Source: Corallococcus sp. EGB
GTDB lineage: Bacteria; Myxococcota; Myxococcia; Myxococcales; Myxococcaceae
NCBI RefSeq assembly: GCF_019968905.1
Contig: NZ_CP079946.1
Coordinates: 6,173,356-6,237,355, forward strand
Length of the DNA: 64,000 nucleotides
Direction of reading: 5' to 3'
Positions 1 through 8,899 of this stretch are shown piece by piece; within the stretch, counting starts at the first letter, position 1; each line of letters begins with the position of its first letter. The notes beneath the pieces were generated by a model, which made no database searches, was not told the origin of the DNA, and was given only the letters and a program-made list of their open reading frames with translations. The translations under genes and the position numbers were made by a program.

Positions 1-2
1 AG

Positions 3-194
3 GGCTCGCTGCACCTGGAGCGCGGCCGCGTGGTGCACGCGGCGTTCGGCGGCCACGCGGGCGAGCCCGCGCTGCAGGCCCTGCTGAAGCTGAAGCAGGC
101 GGACTTCGTCTACGACCCGGACGCGCTGCTTCTGGACATGCCGCAGCTGGACCAGGACCTGGAGGTCCTGGCCAACGCGCTCACCCCAGCGTGA
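3..194 (+). CDS. C-terminal end of a DUF4388 (PATAN)-type protein, 5' truncated by window
   Basis: The frame is open from the first bases and ends at TGA 192-194. The last 63 residues contain GSLHLERGRVVHAAFGG followed by an amphipathic helix pair rich in Leu (ALQALLKLKQADFVYDPDA). That is the usual end of DUF4388 domains, which in myxobacteria and cyanobacteria are joined to response regulators or Frz/gliding proteins. The N-terminal partner lies outside the window, so the whole-protein function is unknown. Its last 14 bases overlap the convergent TatD gene. Family assignment is by pattern only. Confidence 0.55.
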   Translation, partial: GSLHLERGRVVHAAFGGHAGEPALQALLKLKQADFVYDPDALLLDMPQLDQDLEVLANALTPA

Positions 195-957
195 GGTTGA
201 AGAGGCGGGCCGCGTTCGCCGTGGTGACGCGGGCCACCTCCTCCAGCGACACGCCCTTCAGCTCCGCCACCTTCTTCGCCGTCTCCAGCACGTGCGCGGG
301 CTCGTTCTTGCGGCCGCGGTGGGGCACCGGCGCGAGGAAGGGGCTGTCCGTCTCCACCATCAGGCGCTCCAGCGGCGCGAAGCGCACCGCGTCCTGGAGG
401 GCCTCCGTCTTCTTGTAGGTGACGACGCCGGACAGCGACAGGAAGAAGCCCCGGTCCAGGTACTTCCGGGCCGCGGCGGTGTCGCCGGTGAAGCAGTGGA
501 TGACGCCGCTCGTGACGTCCTCGGCGGACAGGGCCGCGTCGCAGTCGTCATGCGCGTCGCGCACGTGCACCACCAGCGGCTTGCCCAGGCGCTTCGCGAG
601 CGCGCACTGCCGCCGGAAGACGGTGGCCTGCACCTCGCGCGGCGAGTGGTCGTAGTAGTAGTCCAGCCCGGCCTCGCCCACGGCGCGCAGCTCCGGGCGG
701 GCGCAGGTGCGCTCCAGCATCTCGAAGTCGGCCTCCGTGGCGCGGGCGGCCTCGTGCGGGTGGATGCCCAGCGTGGGCGACAGGAAGTCCGGGTGCCGGG
801 CGGCGACCTCCAGCGCGTGCCCCCAGTCCCCCGGACCGTGGAACTGCCCCACCAGCACCGCGTGCACCAGCCCCGCGGCGCGCGCGCGCTCCAGCACCGG
901 CGCCACGTCCGCGTAGTCCTTCGGCTCCAGGTGGCAGTGCGCATCAACCAGTCTCAT
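181..957 (-). CDS. tatD: TatD family metal-dependent deoxyribonuclease
   Basis: This 258-residue protein is a TIM-barrel metal-dependent DNase. It opens with MRLVDAHCHLEP, where the HxH motif supplies the first metal ligands. Further ligands lie in GEAGLDYYYDHS, in VVHVRDAHDD, in VIHCFTGD, and in the final METDSPFL Asp. TatD proteins are 3'-5' exonucleases or AP endonucleases active in DNA fragmentation and repair. The open frame extends far upstream, but ATG 957 fits because it opens the conserved domain and has CAGGAG 5-6 bases before it. The start overlaps the stop of the upstream HEAT-repeat gene by four bases (ATGA), so the two are translationally coupled. The 3' end overlaps the convergent DUF4388 gene by 14 bases. 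Confidence 0.9.
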   Translation of the reverse strand: MRLVDAHCHLEPKDYADVAPVLERARAAGLVHAVLVGQFHGPGDWGHALEVAARHPDFLSPTLGIHPHEAARATEADFEMLERTCARPELRAVGEAGLDYYYDHSPREVQATVFRRQCALAKRLGKPLVVHVRDAHDDCDAALSAEDVTSGVIHCFTGDTAAARKYLDRGFFLSLSGVVTYKKTEALQDAVRFAPLERLMVETDSPFLAPVPHRGRKNEPAHVLETAKKVAELKGVSLEEVARVTTANAARLFNLTLG

Positions 958-1928
958 GGCTTCTCCTGAAACAGCTCTTCCAACTCCGTCCGCGCCTCTT
1001 CCGAGGCGAAGGTGGGCACGGCGGCGCGCACGCGCTCCAGTCCCTCCGCCACGCCCAGGCGCCACACGCCGTCCGCCGCGTCCAGCCGGTCGTCCTCTGG
1101 CGCGGCGCGGTCCTCCAGCACGGCGAGCAGCCAGGGCAGCGCCCGGGCATCCCCCAGCCGTCCCAGCCCGCGCGCGGCGGCGCCCCGGCACGGGTCCTTC
1201 GCGTCCGCGAGGATCTCCCGCAGCCGCTCCAGCGCGCCCGGGACCTTCAGCTCGCCGCACAGCTCCACCGCGAGCGCCCGGTCCCCGCTCCACTTCTTGC
1301 GCGTGCGCTGCATCAGCCAGTCCGCGCCCTCCGGGTCGCCCAGCTTCAGCAGCACGCCCGCGGCCTGCGTCTTGTCGAACGCCGGCAGCAGCCACTTGCC
1401 GAAGAGGCGCTTCACCGCCGGCAGCGCCCGCGCGTCCCCCAGCTCCGCCAGCGCGCCCAGCGCCCGGAAGCGCAGCGTGTCCACGTCCAGCGCGGCCACG
1501 AGCACGTCCAGGCCCGCCGGGTGCTTGAGGGCGGCGATGCCTCGCGCGGCCTCGAAGCGCACCTCGGGCGTGGGGTCCTCCAGCATGCCGGCCAGGGCCC
1601 CGCGCGCGTGCGGCAGCGCCAGGTCCGCCAGCCGCCCGGTGGCCTCCAGCCGCACGCGGGTGTCCTCGTCGCGCAGCCGGGGCAGGAGCATGTCCGGCAG
1701 CTGCTCCGGCGGCAGGATGACGGACGCGAGGCTCACACCCGAGCGGCGCACCTCCGGCTGCGCGTCCGCGAGCAGCCGCACCAGCACGTCCGTGAACTCC
1801 CCGGCGTGCGCGGGCTCCTCCGACGCCAGGTGGAACAGCAGCTCCGCCGCCTCCGCCCGGCTCGCCGGACGCTTCTCACGCTCCAGGGTCAGCAGGGCGC
1901 GGTCCCGCTCGGCACGCCAGTCCGCCAC
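954..1928 (-). CDS. HEAT-repeat protein
   Basis: The protein has 324 residues made almost wholly of two-helix repeats of about 31 residues. Recurrent forms are PEVRFEAARGIAAL, DTRVRLEATGRLADL and PCRGAAARGLGRLGDARALPWL, the Asp-x-x-Val-Arg/Arg-x-x-Ala pattern of HEAT or PBS-lyase HEAT-like repeats. Such solenoids serve as protein-binding scaffolds and no catalytic motif is visible. There is no signal peptide, so it is probably cytoplasmic. The start is GTG with AGAGAGG about 9 bases upstream. It lies in an operon with tatD (4-base overlap). The partner cannot be read from sequence. Confidence 0.8.
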   Translation of the reverse strand: MADWRAERDRALLTLEREKRPASRAEAAELLFHLASEEPAHAGEFTDVLVRLLADAQPEVRRSGVSLASVILPPEQLPDMLLPRLRDEDTRVRLEATGRLADLALPHARGALAGMLEDPTPEVRFEAARGIAALKHPAGLDVLVAALDVDTLRFRALGALAELGDARALPAVKRLFGKWLLPAFDKTQAAGVLLKLGDPEGADWLMQRTRKKWSGDRALAVELCGELKVPGALERLREILADAKDPCRGAAARGLGRLGDARALPWLLAVLEDRAAPEDDRLDAADGVWRLGVAEGLERVRAAVPTFASEEARTELEELFQEKP

Positions 1929-2057
1929 GTCTCATCACCTCTCTCGCGCCCGGGCCCTCCCGCGCTCCAGCGCGGTCTGGGTGTCCCGGTCGCTGTCTGG
2001 CGCGGAGGCCCTTCCGCCCCCGCGCCCTTGAACCCCGCCTGACTCCGGCAGGGCCCG

Positions 2058-2084
2058 GCCGGAGGAGGCACTCCCTCCTCCGGC
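2058..2084 (-). terminator. Hairpin terminator behind metG
   Basis: This is a perfect 11-bp stem (GCCGGAGGAGG / CCTCCTCCGGC) with a five-base loop. It sits 24 bases past the metG stop and before the HEAT-repeat gene that follows on the same strand. No T-run follows, as is common in high-GC genomes, so termination efficiency is inferred. Confidence 0.6.
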
Positions 2085-2108
2085 GAGGCCCGGAGACGAC
2101 GGACCGGC

Positions 2109-4235
2109 CTACTTCACCTCGGCGCCGGGAGCCACATCGCCCGGATCCAGCAGGGACAGGTCCTTGCCGCCCGCGCCCGCCGTCAACAGCATGCCGCGCG
2201 ACTCGATGCCCTTGAGCTTGCGCGGCTTGAGGTTCGCCACCACCACCACGCGCCGGCCCGCCACCGCCTCCGGCGTGTACGCCTCCGCGATGCCGGACAC
2301 GATGGTGCGCGGCGCGCCTTCACCCAGGTCCACGTCCAGCTTGAGCAGCTTGTCCGCGCCCTTCACCTTCTCCGCGGCCACGATGCGCCCCGCCTTCAGC
2401 ACCACCTTGGCGAAGTCCGCGTACTCGATGTCGGCCGCGGGCGCGCCTTCCGCCGCCCCCGCTCCCGGGGACGCCTGCGTGGTGGGGACCGCTTCCTGGG
2501 GCTTCGCTTCCACGGGCTTCTTCTCCGTCTTCTTGTCCTTGCCGCCTGCCTTCGCGGGCTCGGCGGCCGGCGTCCCCTCGGGGACCTTGATGATGGCGTT
2601 GACGCGCTCCTCCTCCAGCCGGGGCAACAGCGGCTCCGGCGTGCCCAGCGGACGGGTGCGGTCGAGCAGCGGGTACTTCGCGGTGGCCAGGGCCTGGAAC
2701 GTCAGCGGCTCCGCCCCCAGCTGGTTGAACAGCTTTTCCGACACGCGCGGCGTCACCGGCGCCAGCAGCGCCCCCAGCAGGTACGCCACGTCCGCCGCGT
2801 CCGACAGGTCCGCCCGCGCGGCCTCCGCGTCCTTCTTCACCAGCGCCCACGGCGCCGCCGTCTGGAGGAACGCGTTGGCGGCGGAGGCGATCTCCGTGAT
2901 CACCTTGATGGCGACGCGGTACTCCAGCTTCTCGAACGCCTCGCGAACCTCCGGCACGCGCGCCAGCGCGTCCTCCACCAGCTTGCGCCCCGCCCCTTCC
3001 GCGCGGCCCGGCGCGAGCTTCTTCTCCAGCGGCCCGGCCAGCAGCGACAGCGCGCGGTTGGCCAGGTTGCCCACGTTGTTGACGAGCTCGCCGTTCACCC
3101 GCAGGCGGAAGTCCTTGAGGTTGAGGTCCAGGTCCTCCACGCCCGCGCCCAGGTTGGCCGCGTAGAAGTAGCGCAGGTAGCTGGGGTCCAGGAGGTCCAG
3201 GTAGTCACGCGCGGCCACCATGGTGCCGCGGCTCTTGCTCATCTTCTCCCCGTTCACCGTCAGGTGCCCATGCACCTTGATCTCATTGGGGATGTGCAGC
3301 CCCGCGACCTTCAGCACCGCGGGCCAGAAGAGCGCGTGGAAGTAGACGATGTCCTTGCCGATGAAGTGGACGATGCGGCTGGGCGCGTCCTTGCCCCAGT
3401 ACGCGAGCGCGTCCGGGAAGCGGCCCGACGCCTTCGCCCACTTCTCCGTCGTGGCGATGTACCCGATGGGCGCATCCAGCCAGACGTAGAAGAACTTGTC
3501 CGTCTCCCCTGGAATCGCGAAGCCGAAGTACGGCCCGTCGCGGCTGATGTCCCAGTCCGACAGGCCCTTCTCGAAGAAGCCCTGGAGCTGGGCGGCCAGG
3601 CCCGGGTGGATGAAGCCGGGGCGCTTGAGGACCTCCTGGAGGAAGTCCGCGTGCCGCGACAGCCGGAAGAACAGGTGCTCGGAGTTGCGGCGCACCGGCG
3701 GCGTGCCGCACAGCGCGCACTTCGGGTCGATGAGGTCCGTGGGGTTGTACGTCTTGCCGCACTTCTCGCACGCGTCGCCGTACTGATCCGTGGACCGGCA
3801 GTTGGGACAGGTGCCGCGGATGAAGCGGTCCGGCAGGAAGCGCTTGTCCTTCTCGCAGTAGGTCTGCTCGATGTCGCGGCGGTCGATGTCGCCCGCGTCC
3901 TTCAAGCGCCCGTAGATGAGCTCCGCGTAGTGGCGGTTCTCCGGCGAGTTGGTGGAGTGGAAGTAGTCGAAGCGGACGTCCAGCCCCTGGAAGTCGCGCT
4001 GGTGCTCCTCGTGGAAGCGCGCGACGAACTGCTCCGGCGGGATGCCCTGCTTCGCGGCGTTGATTTCAATGGGCGTGCCGTGGGTGTCGTCCGCGCAGAA
4101 ATAGACGACGTCCTGGCCACACGAGCGCAGGAAGCGGACGTAGATGTCCGTCTGGATGTACTCGACGGCGTGGCCGAGGTGGATGGCGCCGTTCGCGTAC
4201 GGAAGGGCGCTGGTGACGAGGGTTCTCTCCGCCAT
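2109..4235 (-). CDS. metG: Methionyl-tRNA synthetase with C-terminal tRNA-binding domain
   Basis: This 708-residue enzyme charges tRNA-Met with methionine. The class I signature HLGH is at residues 19-22 and the KMSKS loop appears as EKMSKSRGT. A zinc knuckle with four paired cysteines (CPNC, CEKC, then CALC) lies in the connective domain. After the anticodon-binding helical domain there is a Lys/Pro/Ala-rich linker, then an EMAP-II/Trbp111-like tRNA-binding domain of about 105 residues ending in LSLLDPGDVAPGAEVK, as in the long E. coli-type form. An upstream in-frame start (4313) exists, but ATG 4235 opens the Rossmann fold directly and has AGGAG just upstream. Divergent from the NRDE gene. 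Confidence 0.97.
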   Translation of the reverse strand: MAERTLVTSALPYANGAIHLGHAVEYIQTDIYVRFLRSCGQDVVYFCADDTHGTPIEINAAKQGIPPEQFVARFHEEHQRDFQGLDVRFDYFHSTNSPENRHYAELIYGRLKDAGDIDRRDIEQTYCEKDKRFLPDRFIRGTCPNCRSTDQYGDACEKCGKTYNPTDLIDPKCALCGTPPVRRNSEHLFFRLSRHADFLQEVLKRPGFIHPGLAAQLQGFFEKGLSDWDISRDGPYFGFAIPGETDKFFYVWLDAPIGYIATTEKWAKASGRFPDALAYWGKDAPSRIVHFIGKDIVYFHALFWPAVLKVAGLHIPNEIKVHGHLTVNGEKMSKSRGTMVAARDYLDLLDPSYLRYFYAANLGAGVEDLDLNLKDFRLRVNGELVNNVGNLANRALSLLAGPLEKKLAPGRAEGAGRKLVEDALARVPEVREAFEKLEYRVAIKVITEIASAANAFLQTAAPWALVKKDAEAARADLSDAADVAYLLGALLAPVTPRVSEKLFNQLGAEPLTFQALATAKYPLLDRTRPLGTPEPLLPRLEEERVNAIIKVPEGTPAAEPAKAGGKDKKTEKKPVEAKPQEAVPTTQASPGAGAAEGAPAADIEYADFAKVVLKAGRIVAAEKVKGADKLLKLDVDLGEGAPRTIVSGIAEAYTPEAVAGRRVVVVANLKPRKLKGIESRGMLLTAGAGGKDLSLLDPGDVAPGAEVK

Positions 4236-4345
4236 GGACTCTCCTGAGGGCGGCGGACCATAGCCGCTTTGGGGAAACGAGGTCATCGCCAACATGCAGG
4301 CCGAGGGCTGCATGGCACGAAGATGGATGTTATCGACCGGACGCC

Positions 4346-5140
4346 ATGTGCACCGTCCTCATCCTCCGTAACGCCCACCCGGAGTGGCCGCTGGTCGTCG
4401 CCGCCAACCGGGATGAGTTCTACGCGCGTCCGGCCCACGGGCCGAAGGTCCTCTGCGAGTCCCCACGCGTGGTGGGCGGCCAGGACGTGGAGCGGGGCGG
4501 CACGTGGATGGGGGTGACCCACGACGGAATCCTGGTGGCCCTGACGAACCAGCGCGGCGCGCGCGTCCAGGGCCTGGCCCCCCGCTCCCGGGGCGAGGTG
4601 GTGCTGCGCGCCCTGCAGGCCGGGTCGGTGGAGGCCATCGAGCGCTATCTCGGCACCCTGCCCGCCCCGGAGTTCCTCCCCTTCAACCTGCTCTACGGGG
4701 ACGCGCGCACCGTGCGGGTGGCCTACGCGCGGCCGGGCCACGCGCGCCTGTTGCACGAGGACGTCCCGGACGGCGTGCACGTGCTCCCCAACGACACCCT
4801 GGACAACCGGGCCATCCCCAAGGTGCGGCGGGCGCTCGCCTTGGCCGGCGAGGTGGCGGCGCGCCCCTGGCCGGAGCTGGTGACGGGGCTGAAGACGGCC
4901 CTGGCGGATCATTCCCTGCCGCCCCTGGAGGCCGCGACGGGGCCGCTCGCGGAGAGCGACCTGCCCGCGGAGTTCCTCCAGCAGCTCCAGGCCCTGTGCA
5001 TCCACACGGAGGGCTACGGGACGCGCTCGTCCGCCATCGTCGCGCTCGCGCCCGGCCGCGTGGGGCACTACCTGGCCACGGACACCGCTCCCTGCCAGGG
5101 CGGGTGGCGGGACGTGACGAGGCTGCTCACCGCGGGCTGA
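4346..5140 (+). CDS. NRDE (TANGO2-like) family protein
   Basis: The 264-residue protein begins MCTVLIL and carries the family-naming motif AANRDEFYARP, then GGTWMGV and ALTNQRG. Cys2 is placed as in Ntn-hydrolase folds, so it may be exposed after Met removal. The eukaryotic relative TANGO2 is linked to lipid, CoA and haem handling, but the bacterial reaction is not established. A -10-like TATCGA (4331-4336) ends 9 bases before ATG and no Shine-Dalgarno is visible, which hints at a leaderless mRNA. It is divergent from metG and convergent with the patatin gene. Confidence 0.85.
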   Translation: MCTVLILRNAHPEWPLVVAANRDEFYARPAHGPKVLCESPRVVGGQDVERGGTWMGVTHDGILVALTNQRGARVQGLAPRSRGEVVLRALQAGSVEAIERYLGTLPAPEFLPFNLLYGDARTVRVAYARPGHARLLHEDVPDGVHVLPNDTLDNRAIPKVRRALALAGEVAARPWPELVTGLKTALADHSLPPLEAATGPLAESDLPAEFLQQLQALCIHTEGYGTRSSAIVALAPGRVGHYLATDTAPCQGGWRDVTRLLTAG

Positions 5141-5149
5141 GGCCCGTGT

Positions 5150-6040
5150 TCAGTCCAGCCGCGCCTGCATCACCGCGTCGCGGCCCGCATCGTAGGTGGC
5201 CTCGAAGGCGGGGCCGCGGCCGGTGAAGGCCTCCACCGGGGGGATGGCCACCTCCACGCGGACCTCGCGCACGTCGCAGCCCAGGTCCGGGCGGTAGAAG
5301 GCCGGCTCGCCGGTGACGTTGATGGCGATGAGCCGCGCGCCCGGGAACAGCTGACACGCGTCGTGGACCGGCGTCGCGGACACGCGGTCCGCGCCCGGGT
5401 CGATGCGCTCCAGCGTCGCGTCCTTGAACAGGAGCGGGTTGGAGGCGCTGGCGGAGACGGCCTCCGCCAGCGGGCCGCGCGTCACGGTGACCAGGCGGAT
5501 GCCGCCCGCGAAGGGCTCCTGGTGGAAGGTGACGAAGGGCACCGGGAGCTCCTCCACGCGCGCCCCGGCGTAGAAATGATCCAGCACCTGGGTGAAGCGC
5601 TCATGGCTCAAGGGCGGCACCGTCGCCGCGCCCCCCGCCGCCCCCAGCGCCCCCACCGCCACGGCCGGCCCCAGGGTGCCGCCTGAAATCAGCACCGCGA
5701 GCAGGCCCACCGCCGCGCCCACCGCGCCGCGCGTCGCCGCGACCTTGCGCGTCTCTTCCTCGTAGGCGGTGAAGAAGGCCCGGTAGCGCTGGCGCAGGTT
5801 GGCGCCGGGCGCGGCCGCGTAGAGGCTGCCCACCACCGCGCCCATGCTGTTGCCCACCACGCAGTCGATGGGGATGCCCCGCGCCACCAACGCATCCAGC
5901 GCGCCCACGTGCGCGAGCCCCTTGGAGCCCCCCACCGACAGCACCACGCAGGTGCGCGGGGCCCGCGTCTCCCGGTGGCACGACAGGGCCCCGGACGCCA
6001 CCACCGCCGTCAGCAAGACCCAGCCCGACCGCCACCCCAT
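5150..6040 (-). CDS. Patatin-like phospholipase, predicted lipoprotein
   Basis: The 296-residue protein starts with a hydrophobic segment ending in SGALSC, a lipobox-like site, so it is probably a lipidated, exported protein. The patatin oxyanion loop is GGSKGLAHVGAL and the nucleophile elbow is GNSMG. The usual DGG/DGA motif with the catalytic Asp is probably IDPGAD near residue 227, which departs from consensus. A second hydrophobic Gly/Ala-rich stretch lies near residues 105-140. Patatins hydrolyse acyl esters of lipids. The gene follows the M4 protease on the same strand after a hairpin. It is convergent with the NRDE gene (9-base gap). Confidence 0.8.
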   Translation of the reverse strand: MGWRSGWVLLTAVVASGALSCHRETRAPRTCVVLSVGGSKGLAHVGALDALVARGIPIDCVVGNSMGAVVGSLYAAAPGANLRQRYRAFFTAYEEETRKVAATRGAVGAAVGLLAVLISGGTLGPAVAVGALGAAGGAATVPPLSHERFTQVLDHFYAGARVEELPVPFVTFHQEPFAGGIRLVTVTRGPLAEAVSASASNPLLFKDATLERIDPGADRVSATPVHDACQLFPGARLIAINVTGEPAFYRPDLGCDVREVRVEVAIPPVEAFTGRGPAFEATYDAGRDAVMQARLD

Positions 6041-6159
6041 GCATCCTCCCGCGTACGAGGTCCAGCCACCCTACCCCGTTCCCGCGCGACAGGCGCCTGC
6101 CCCCAGAACACGACCGCCCCCGGGACTCAAAGCCCCGGAGGCGGAAGGTGACCTTCACG

Positions 6160-6187
6160 AGGCCCGGCGTGGACTCACCCCGGGCCT
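6160..6187 (-). terminator. Hairpin downstream of the M4 protease gene
   Basis: An 8-bp inverted repeat (AGGCCCGG / CCGGGCCT) with a 12-base loop lies 11 bases past the protease stop, in the 157-base gap before the patatin start. No T-tract is present. It may separate the two transcripts. Confidence 0.4.
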
Positions 6188-6197
6188 GTGCGAGGGC

Positions 6198-8087
6198 TCA
6201 GTACGTGGCCTTGAGGGACACGCCGCTGTACGTCGAGTAGCCGCGCAGCATGATGTACATCTTGCCCGCGGAGGCCTTCGCGGCCGCGCTGCACGACTCG
6301 TTGTTGCCGCTCAGGTACGGACGGCAGTCGTACGAGGTCGTCGTCGGGGCGGAGCCGAACTTGATGTACATGTCCGCGTCGCCCGTGCCGCCGCTCATGA
6401 CGTAGGTGGACGCCTTGGAGGCCGGCAGGTCGATGCAGTAGTAGTTCGCCGAGTTGGTGGCGCCGGACAGGCCCGTCTTCGCCACGCCGTTGGTCAGCGG
6501 GGTGCAGGTGATGGGGATGCCCACGCCCACCGCTTCCCAGGCCGCCTTCACCGCGTCCTGCGTGGCCTGGTCGTAGCCCAGGGCCGCGGCGGCCTGGATG
6601 GTCCAGGTCTTGGCCTGGTCGTACGTGGTGCTGGCCGTGTAGAGGTTGGCGTTGGCGTAGTACCAGATCTGACCGGCCTTCTGGACGCCGATGGCCGGCA
6701 CGTTGATGGTGCTGCGGCCGCGCGGGTGCGTGCCACCCTTGGCGAGCAGCGCGAACGCCAGGTTGGGCACGCCAGAGGTGTAGTGCACGTCCTGGCCGGA
6801 GTAGTTCGGCGCCCAGTCGATGGACGCGCCGTCCTTCGCCGGGTCGTCCATGTAGCGGAGCGCGTCACCCGCGACGCCGGGGGTCCACACGTCCTCGCCG
6901 ACCTTCCAGACGTCCGCGGCGGTGCTCCACGTGCCGGAGGCCCAGCTCTCGCAGATGGCGCCGAAGGTGTCGGACATGGCCTCGTTGAGGCCACCGGACT
7001 GACCGGAGTACGTGAGGTTGGACTCGTTCTCCGTCACCGCGTGGGTCAGCTCGTGGACCGTGACGTCCGCGTCCTTGCCCAGCTCGATGGAGTTCACGCC
7101 GTCGCCGTCGCCGTACACCATCTGGGTGCCGTCCCAGTAGGCGTTCACGTAGTTCTTGCTGTAGTGGACCGAGCTGATCAGCGTCTGGCCCGCGTTGTTC
7201 AGCGAGTCGCGGTTGAAGTTCGTCTTGTAGCAGTTGTAGGTGTAAGCCAGCATGTCGTAGTTCATGTCGACATGCGAGTCACCGGTGGCCGCCTGGCCCT
7301 CGGAGCGCTTGAGCGTGCCCGGGGTGGTGGTGGTGTTGTTCGAGCTGTACACCTTGCGGTTGAGCGCGGTGTGGATCTCCGGAACGCGCAGCAGCGTGGC
7401 GCCGTTGAGCGCGTCCACATAGACGCGGTCGCGCAGCGGCATCTGGGCGGTCTCGCCGGTGACCTTCACCTCATAGGCCAGGTGCAGACGGCCGTCCTGC
7501 TCGGACTTCACGTACACCAGGCGCGCGCTCTGCGCGGCCAGGCCCGTGCCCTGGGTGTCGCGCACCGCCGCCGTCTTGGCCGCCTCCGCGGCGACCAGCG
7601 GACGCGCGGACAGGGCGCCGCCGGAGCGCGCGGAACCGTTGGCGCTGAAGATGGCGCCCGAGCGGTCCACGTGCACCACCAGCTCCTCGCCAATCACCGG
7701 CAGACCGTTCAGCGTCTGCGCGTAGCGGATGTGCGAGATGCCCAGGTCGTCCACGGAGACCCGGCGCACGCGCAGGTCGGACGCGTCCAGGCGGAACAGC
7801 GACGCGATGTTGGGCAGCGCCCCGGCGATGGAGGTGTGCACGTCCGCGAGCGCGAAGCCCGTCAGCGCGCGGTCCGCCTGGCCCAGGCGGCCCTGGATGG
7901 TGTGCGGCGTCCCATCCGCGTTGGTGCCGACAATCTGCGCGCCAGGCATCGCGCTCAGGGCGCTCCGCACTTCAGCGACCTCATCCGGCTTCTGCTGCTC
8001 GTTCTGCGTGTCGCCGTCCATGTCCCCGACGCCGCAAGCGACCAGGGGAAACGCCAACAGGGCTGAAACGAAACGGGTGCGAACCAA
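6198..8087 (-). CDS. Secreted M4 (thermolysin) family zinc metalloprotease with C-terminal PPC domain
   Basis: This 629-residue pre-pro-enzyme degrades extracellular protein, fitting a predatory lifestyle. The signal sequence ends LVAC, a lipobox, followed by an FTP/PepSY propeptide (about 50-230). The peptidase domain carries HELTH at residues 345-349 with the third zinc ligand in GGLNEAMSD. The downstream histidine motif region GGTHPRGRSTINVPAIG is also present. The last 100 residues form a pre-peptidase C-terminal domain with paired cysteines (CTPL, YYCI, YDCRP, ESCS). An in-frame start at 8147 exists, but TTG 8087 has GGAGG seven bases upstream and places the signal peptide at the N-terminus. 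Confidence 0.93.
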   Translation of the reverse strand: MVRTRFVSALLAFPLVACGVGDMDGDTQNEQQKPDEVAEVRSALSAMPGAQIVGTNADGTPHTIQGRLGQADRALTGFALADVHTSIAGALPNIASLFRLDASDLRVRRVSVDDLGISHIRYAQTLNGLPVIGEELVVHVDRSGAIFSANGSARSGGALSARPLVAAEAAKTAAVRDTQGTGLAAQSARLVYVKSEQDGRLHLAYEVKVTGETAQMPLRDRVYVDALNGATLLRVPEIHTALNRKVYSSNNTTTTPGTLKRSEGQAATGDSHVDMNYDMLAYTYNCYKTNFNRDSLNNAGQTLISSVHYSKNYVNAYWDGTQMVYGDGDGVNSIELGKDADVTVHELTHAVTENESNLTYSGQSGGLNEAMSDTFGAICESWASGTWSTAADVWKVGEDVWTPGVAGDALRYMDDPAKDGASIDWAPNYSGQDVHYTSGVPNLAFALLAKGGTHPRGRSTINVPAIGVQKAGQIWYYANANLYTASTTYDQAKTWTIQAAAALGYDQATQDAVKAAWEAVGVGIPITCTPLTNGVAKTGLSGATNSANYYCIDLPASKASTYVMSGGTGDADMYIKFGSAPTTTSYDCRPYLSGNNESCSAAAKASAGKMYIMLRGYSTYSGVSLKATY

Positions 8088-8424
8088 GGTACTGCCTCCT
8101 GCCCGGCGCAAAGGGGGTGGTCGCCGGGGCAGCGCTCCTTTCAGCATTCTTCAGGCCAACTCATTAAGTCCGCGAAATGCCTCGCAGTACTGGAAGTTCC
8201 TGAAAAGCGGATGGCACATCGGTGCGCAGTAAATCTTCTGTAATGTGGAAGCAGTCGTTACACTTCTGGCACAACCCCCCGGACTTGCTGGGGATTTCAC
8301 CGCGAGCAGGCCCCTGTCCTGAACCGTGACAGTCCACGCCGGGTGTGTCCTCTATTCAGACAATCCACGATTGGCGGCTTATTCTTGCTACGCAAAGCAA
8401 GGCCCTGAATTCGCACACCGTGCG
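8088..8424. other. Non-coding gap upstream of the M4 protease
   Basis: These 337 bases hold no convincing gene. They are richer in A/T than the flanking genes, especially 8155-8260, and must carry the protease promoter and leader. I could not pick a convincing -35/-10 pair. Two TGGCAC strings (8212 and 8269) resemble half of a sigma-54 site but lack a correctly spaced TTGC element. Confidence 0.6.
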
Positions 8425-8874
8425 TCAGCGCCATACGCCGAGCAGCACCCGCGCGCGGCCGTCCATGGGGAGCTCGGCCTCTTCCACCGTGGTGAAGCCG
8501 GCCTGGCGGGCCACCTCGGCCAGGTGCCGCATCCACGGTTTGTAGGGCATCCCATTGTCGGAGCAGCAAGGGACGACGGCGAAGCCCAGGCCGTGGCGCG
8601 CGGCGTACTCGATGATGATCCGCGTGGCGCCGTCCGGGTGCATGCCCACGACGAGCTCCGCCTCGCAGGGCTCCTCCAGGGTGAAGGGCCGCTGCGCGTA
8701 CTTCACGGGCAGGTGCTTGTGGCGCAGGTCGAAGGTGGTGACGGTGCGCCCGCGCTGGGTGAGGGACTCGTTCAACTTCCCCATGCCGCCGGCGACGTCA
8801 TAGACGCGCTGGGCCTGGGGGAAGCGCGTGACGAGCAGGTCCGCGAAGAGATCGAAGCGTCGCTTGTCCGCCAT
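8425..8874 (-). CDS. Small SAM-dependent methyltransferase-fold protein (Methyltransf_32-like)
   Basis: The 149-residue protein contains DVAGGMGKLNESL, a glycine-rich SAM-binding loop after the first strand. It also has VVGMHPDGATRI and AVVPCCSDNG, a His-Pro-Asp-Gly then VVPCC pattern seen in the Methyltransf_32 branch. The substrate is unknown. ATG 8874 is preferred over the in-frame GTG 8889 because GGAAGGAG lies five bases before it. It follows holA by 25 bases on the same strand and is probably in the holB-holA operon. Confidence 0.65.
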   Translation of the reverse strand: MADKRRFDLFADLLVTRFPQAQRVYDVAGGMGKLNESLTQRGRTVTTFDLRHKHLPVKYAQRPFTLEEPCEAELVVGMHPDGATRIIIEYAARHGLGFAVVPCCSDNGMPYKPWMRHLAEVARQAGFTTVEEAELPMDGRARVLLGVWR

Positions 8875-8899
8875 GGCGGCTCCTTCCACCCGGGCCCCT

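Noticed and set aside
5844..8066. 740-codon open frame on the plus strand
   Set aside because: It is antisense to the patatin and M4 protease genes and gives low-complexity Arg/Val/His sequence, a product of GC-rich third positions.
8212..8290. TGGCAC strings as possible sigma-54 promoters
   Set aside because: No properly spaced TTGC element, and the orientation would not read the protease gene.
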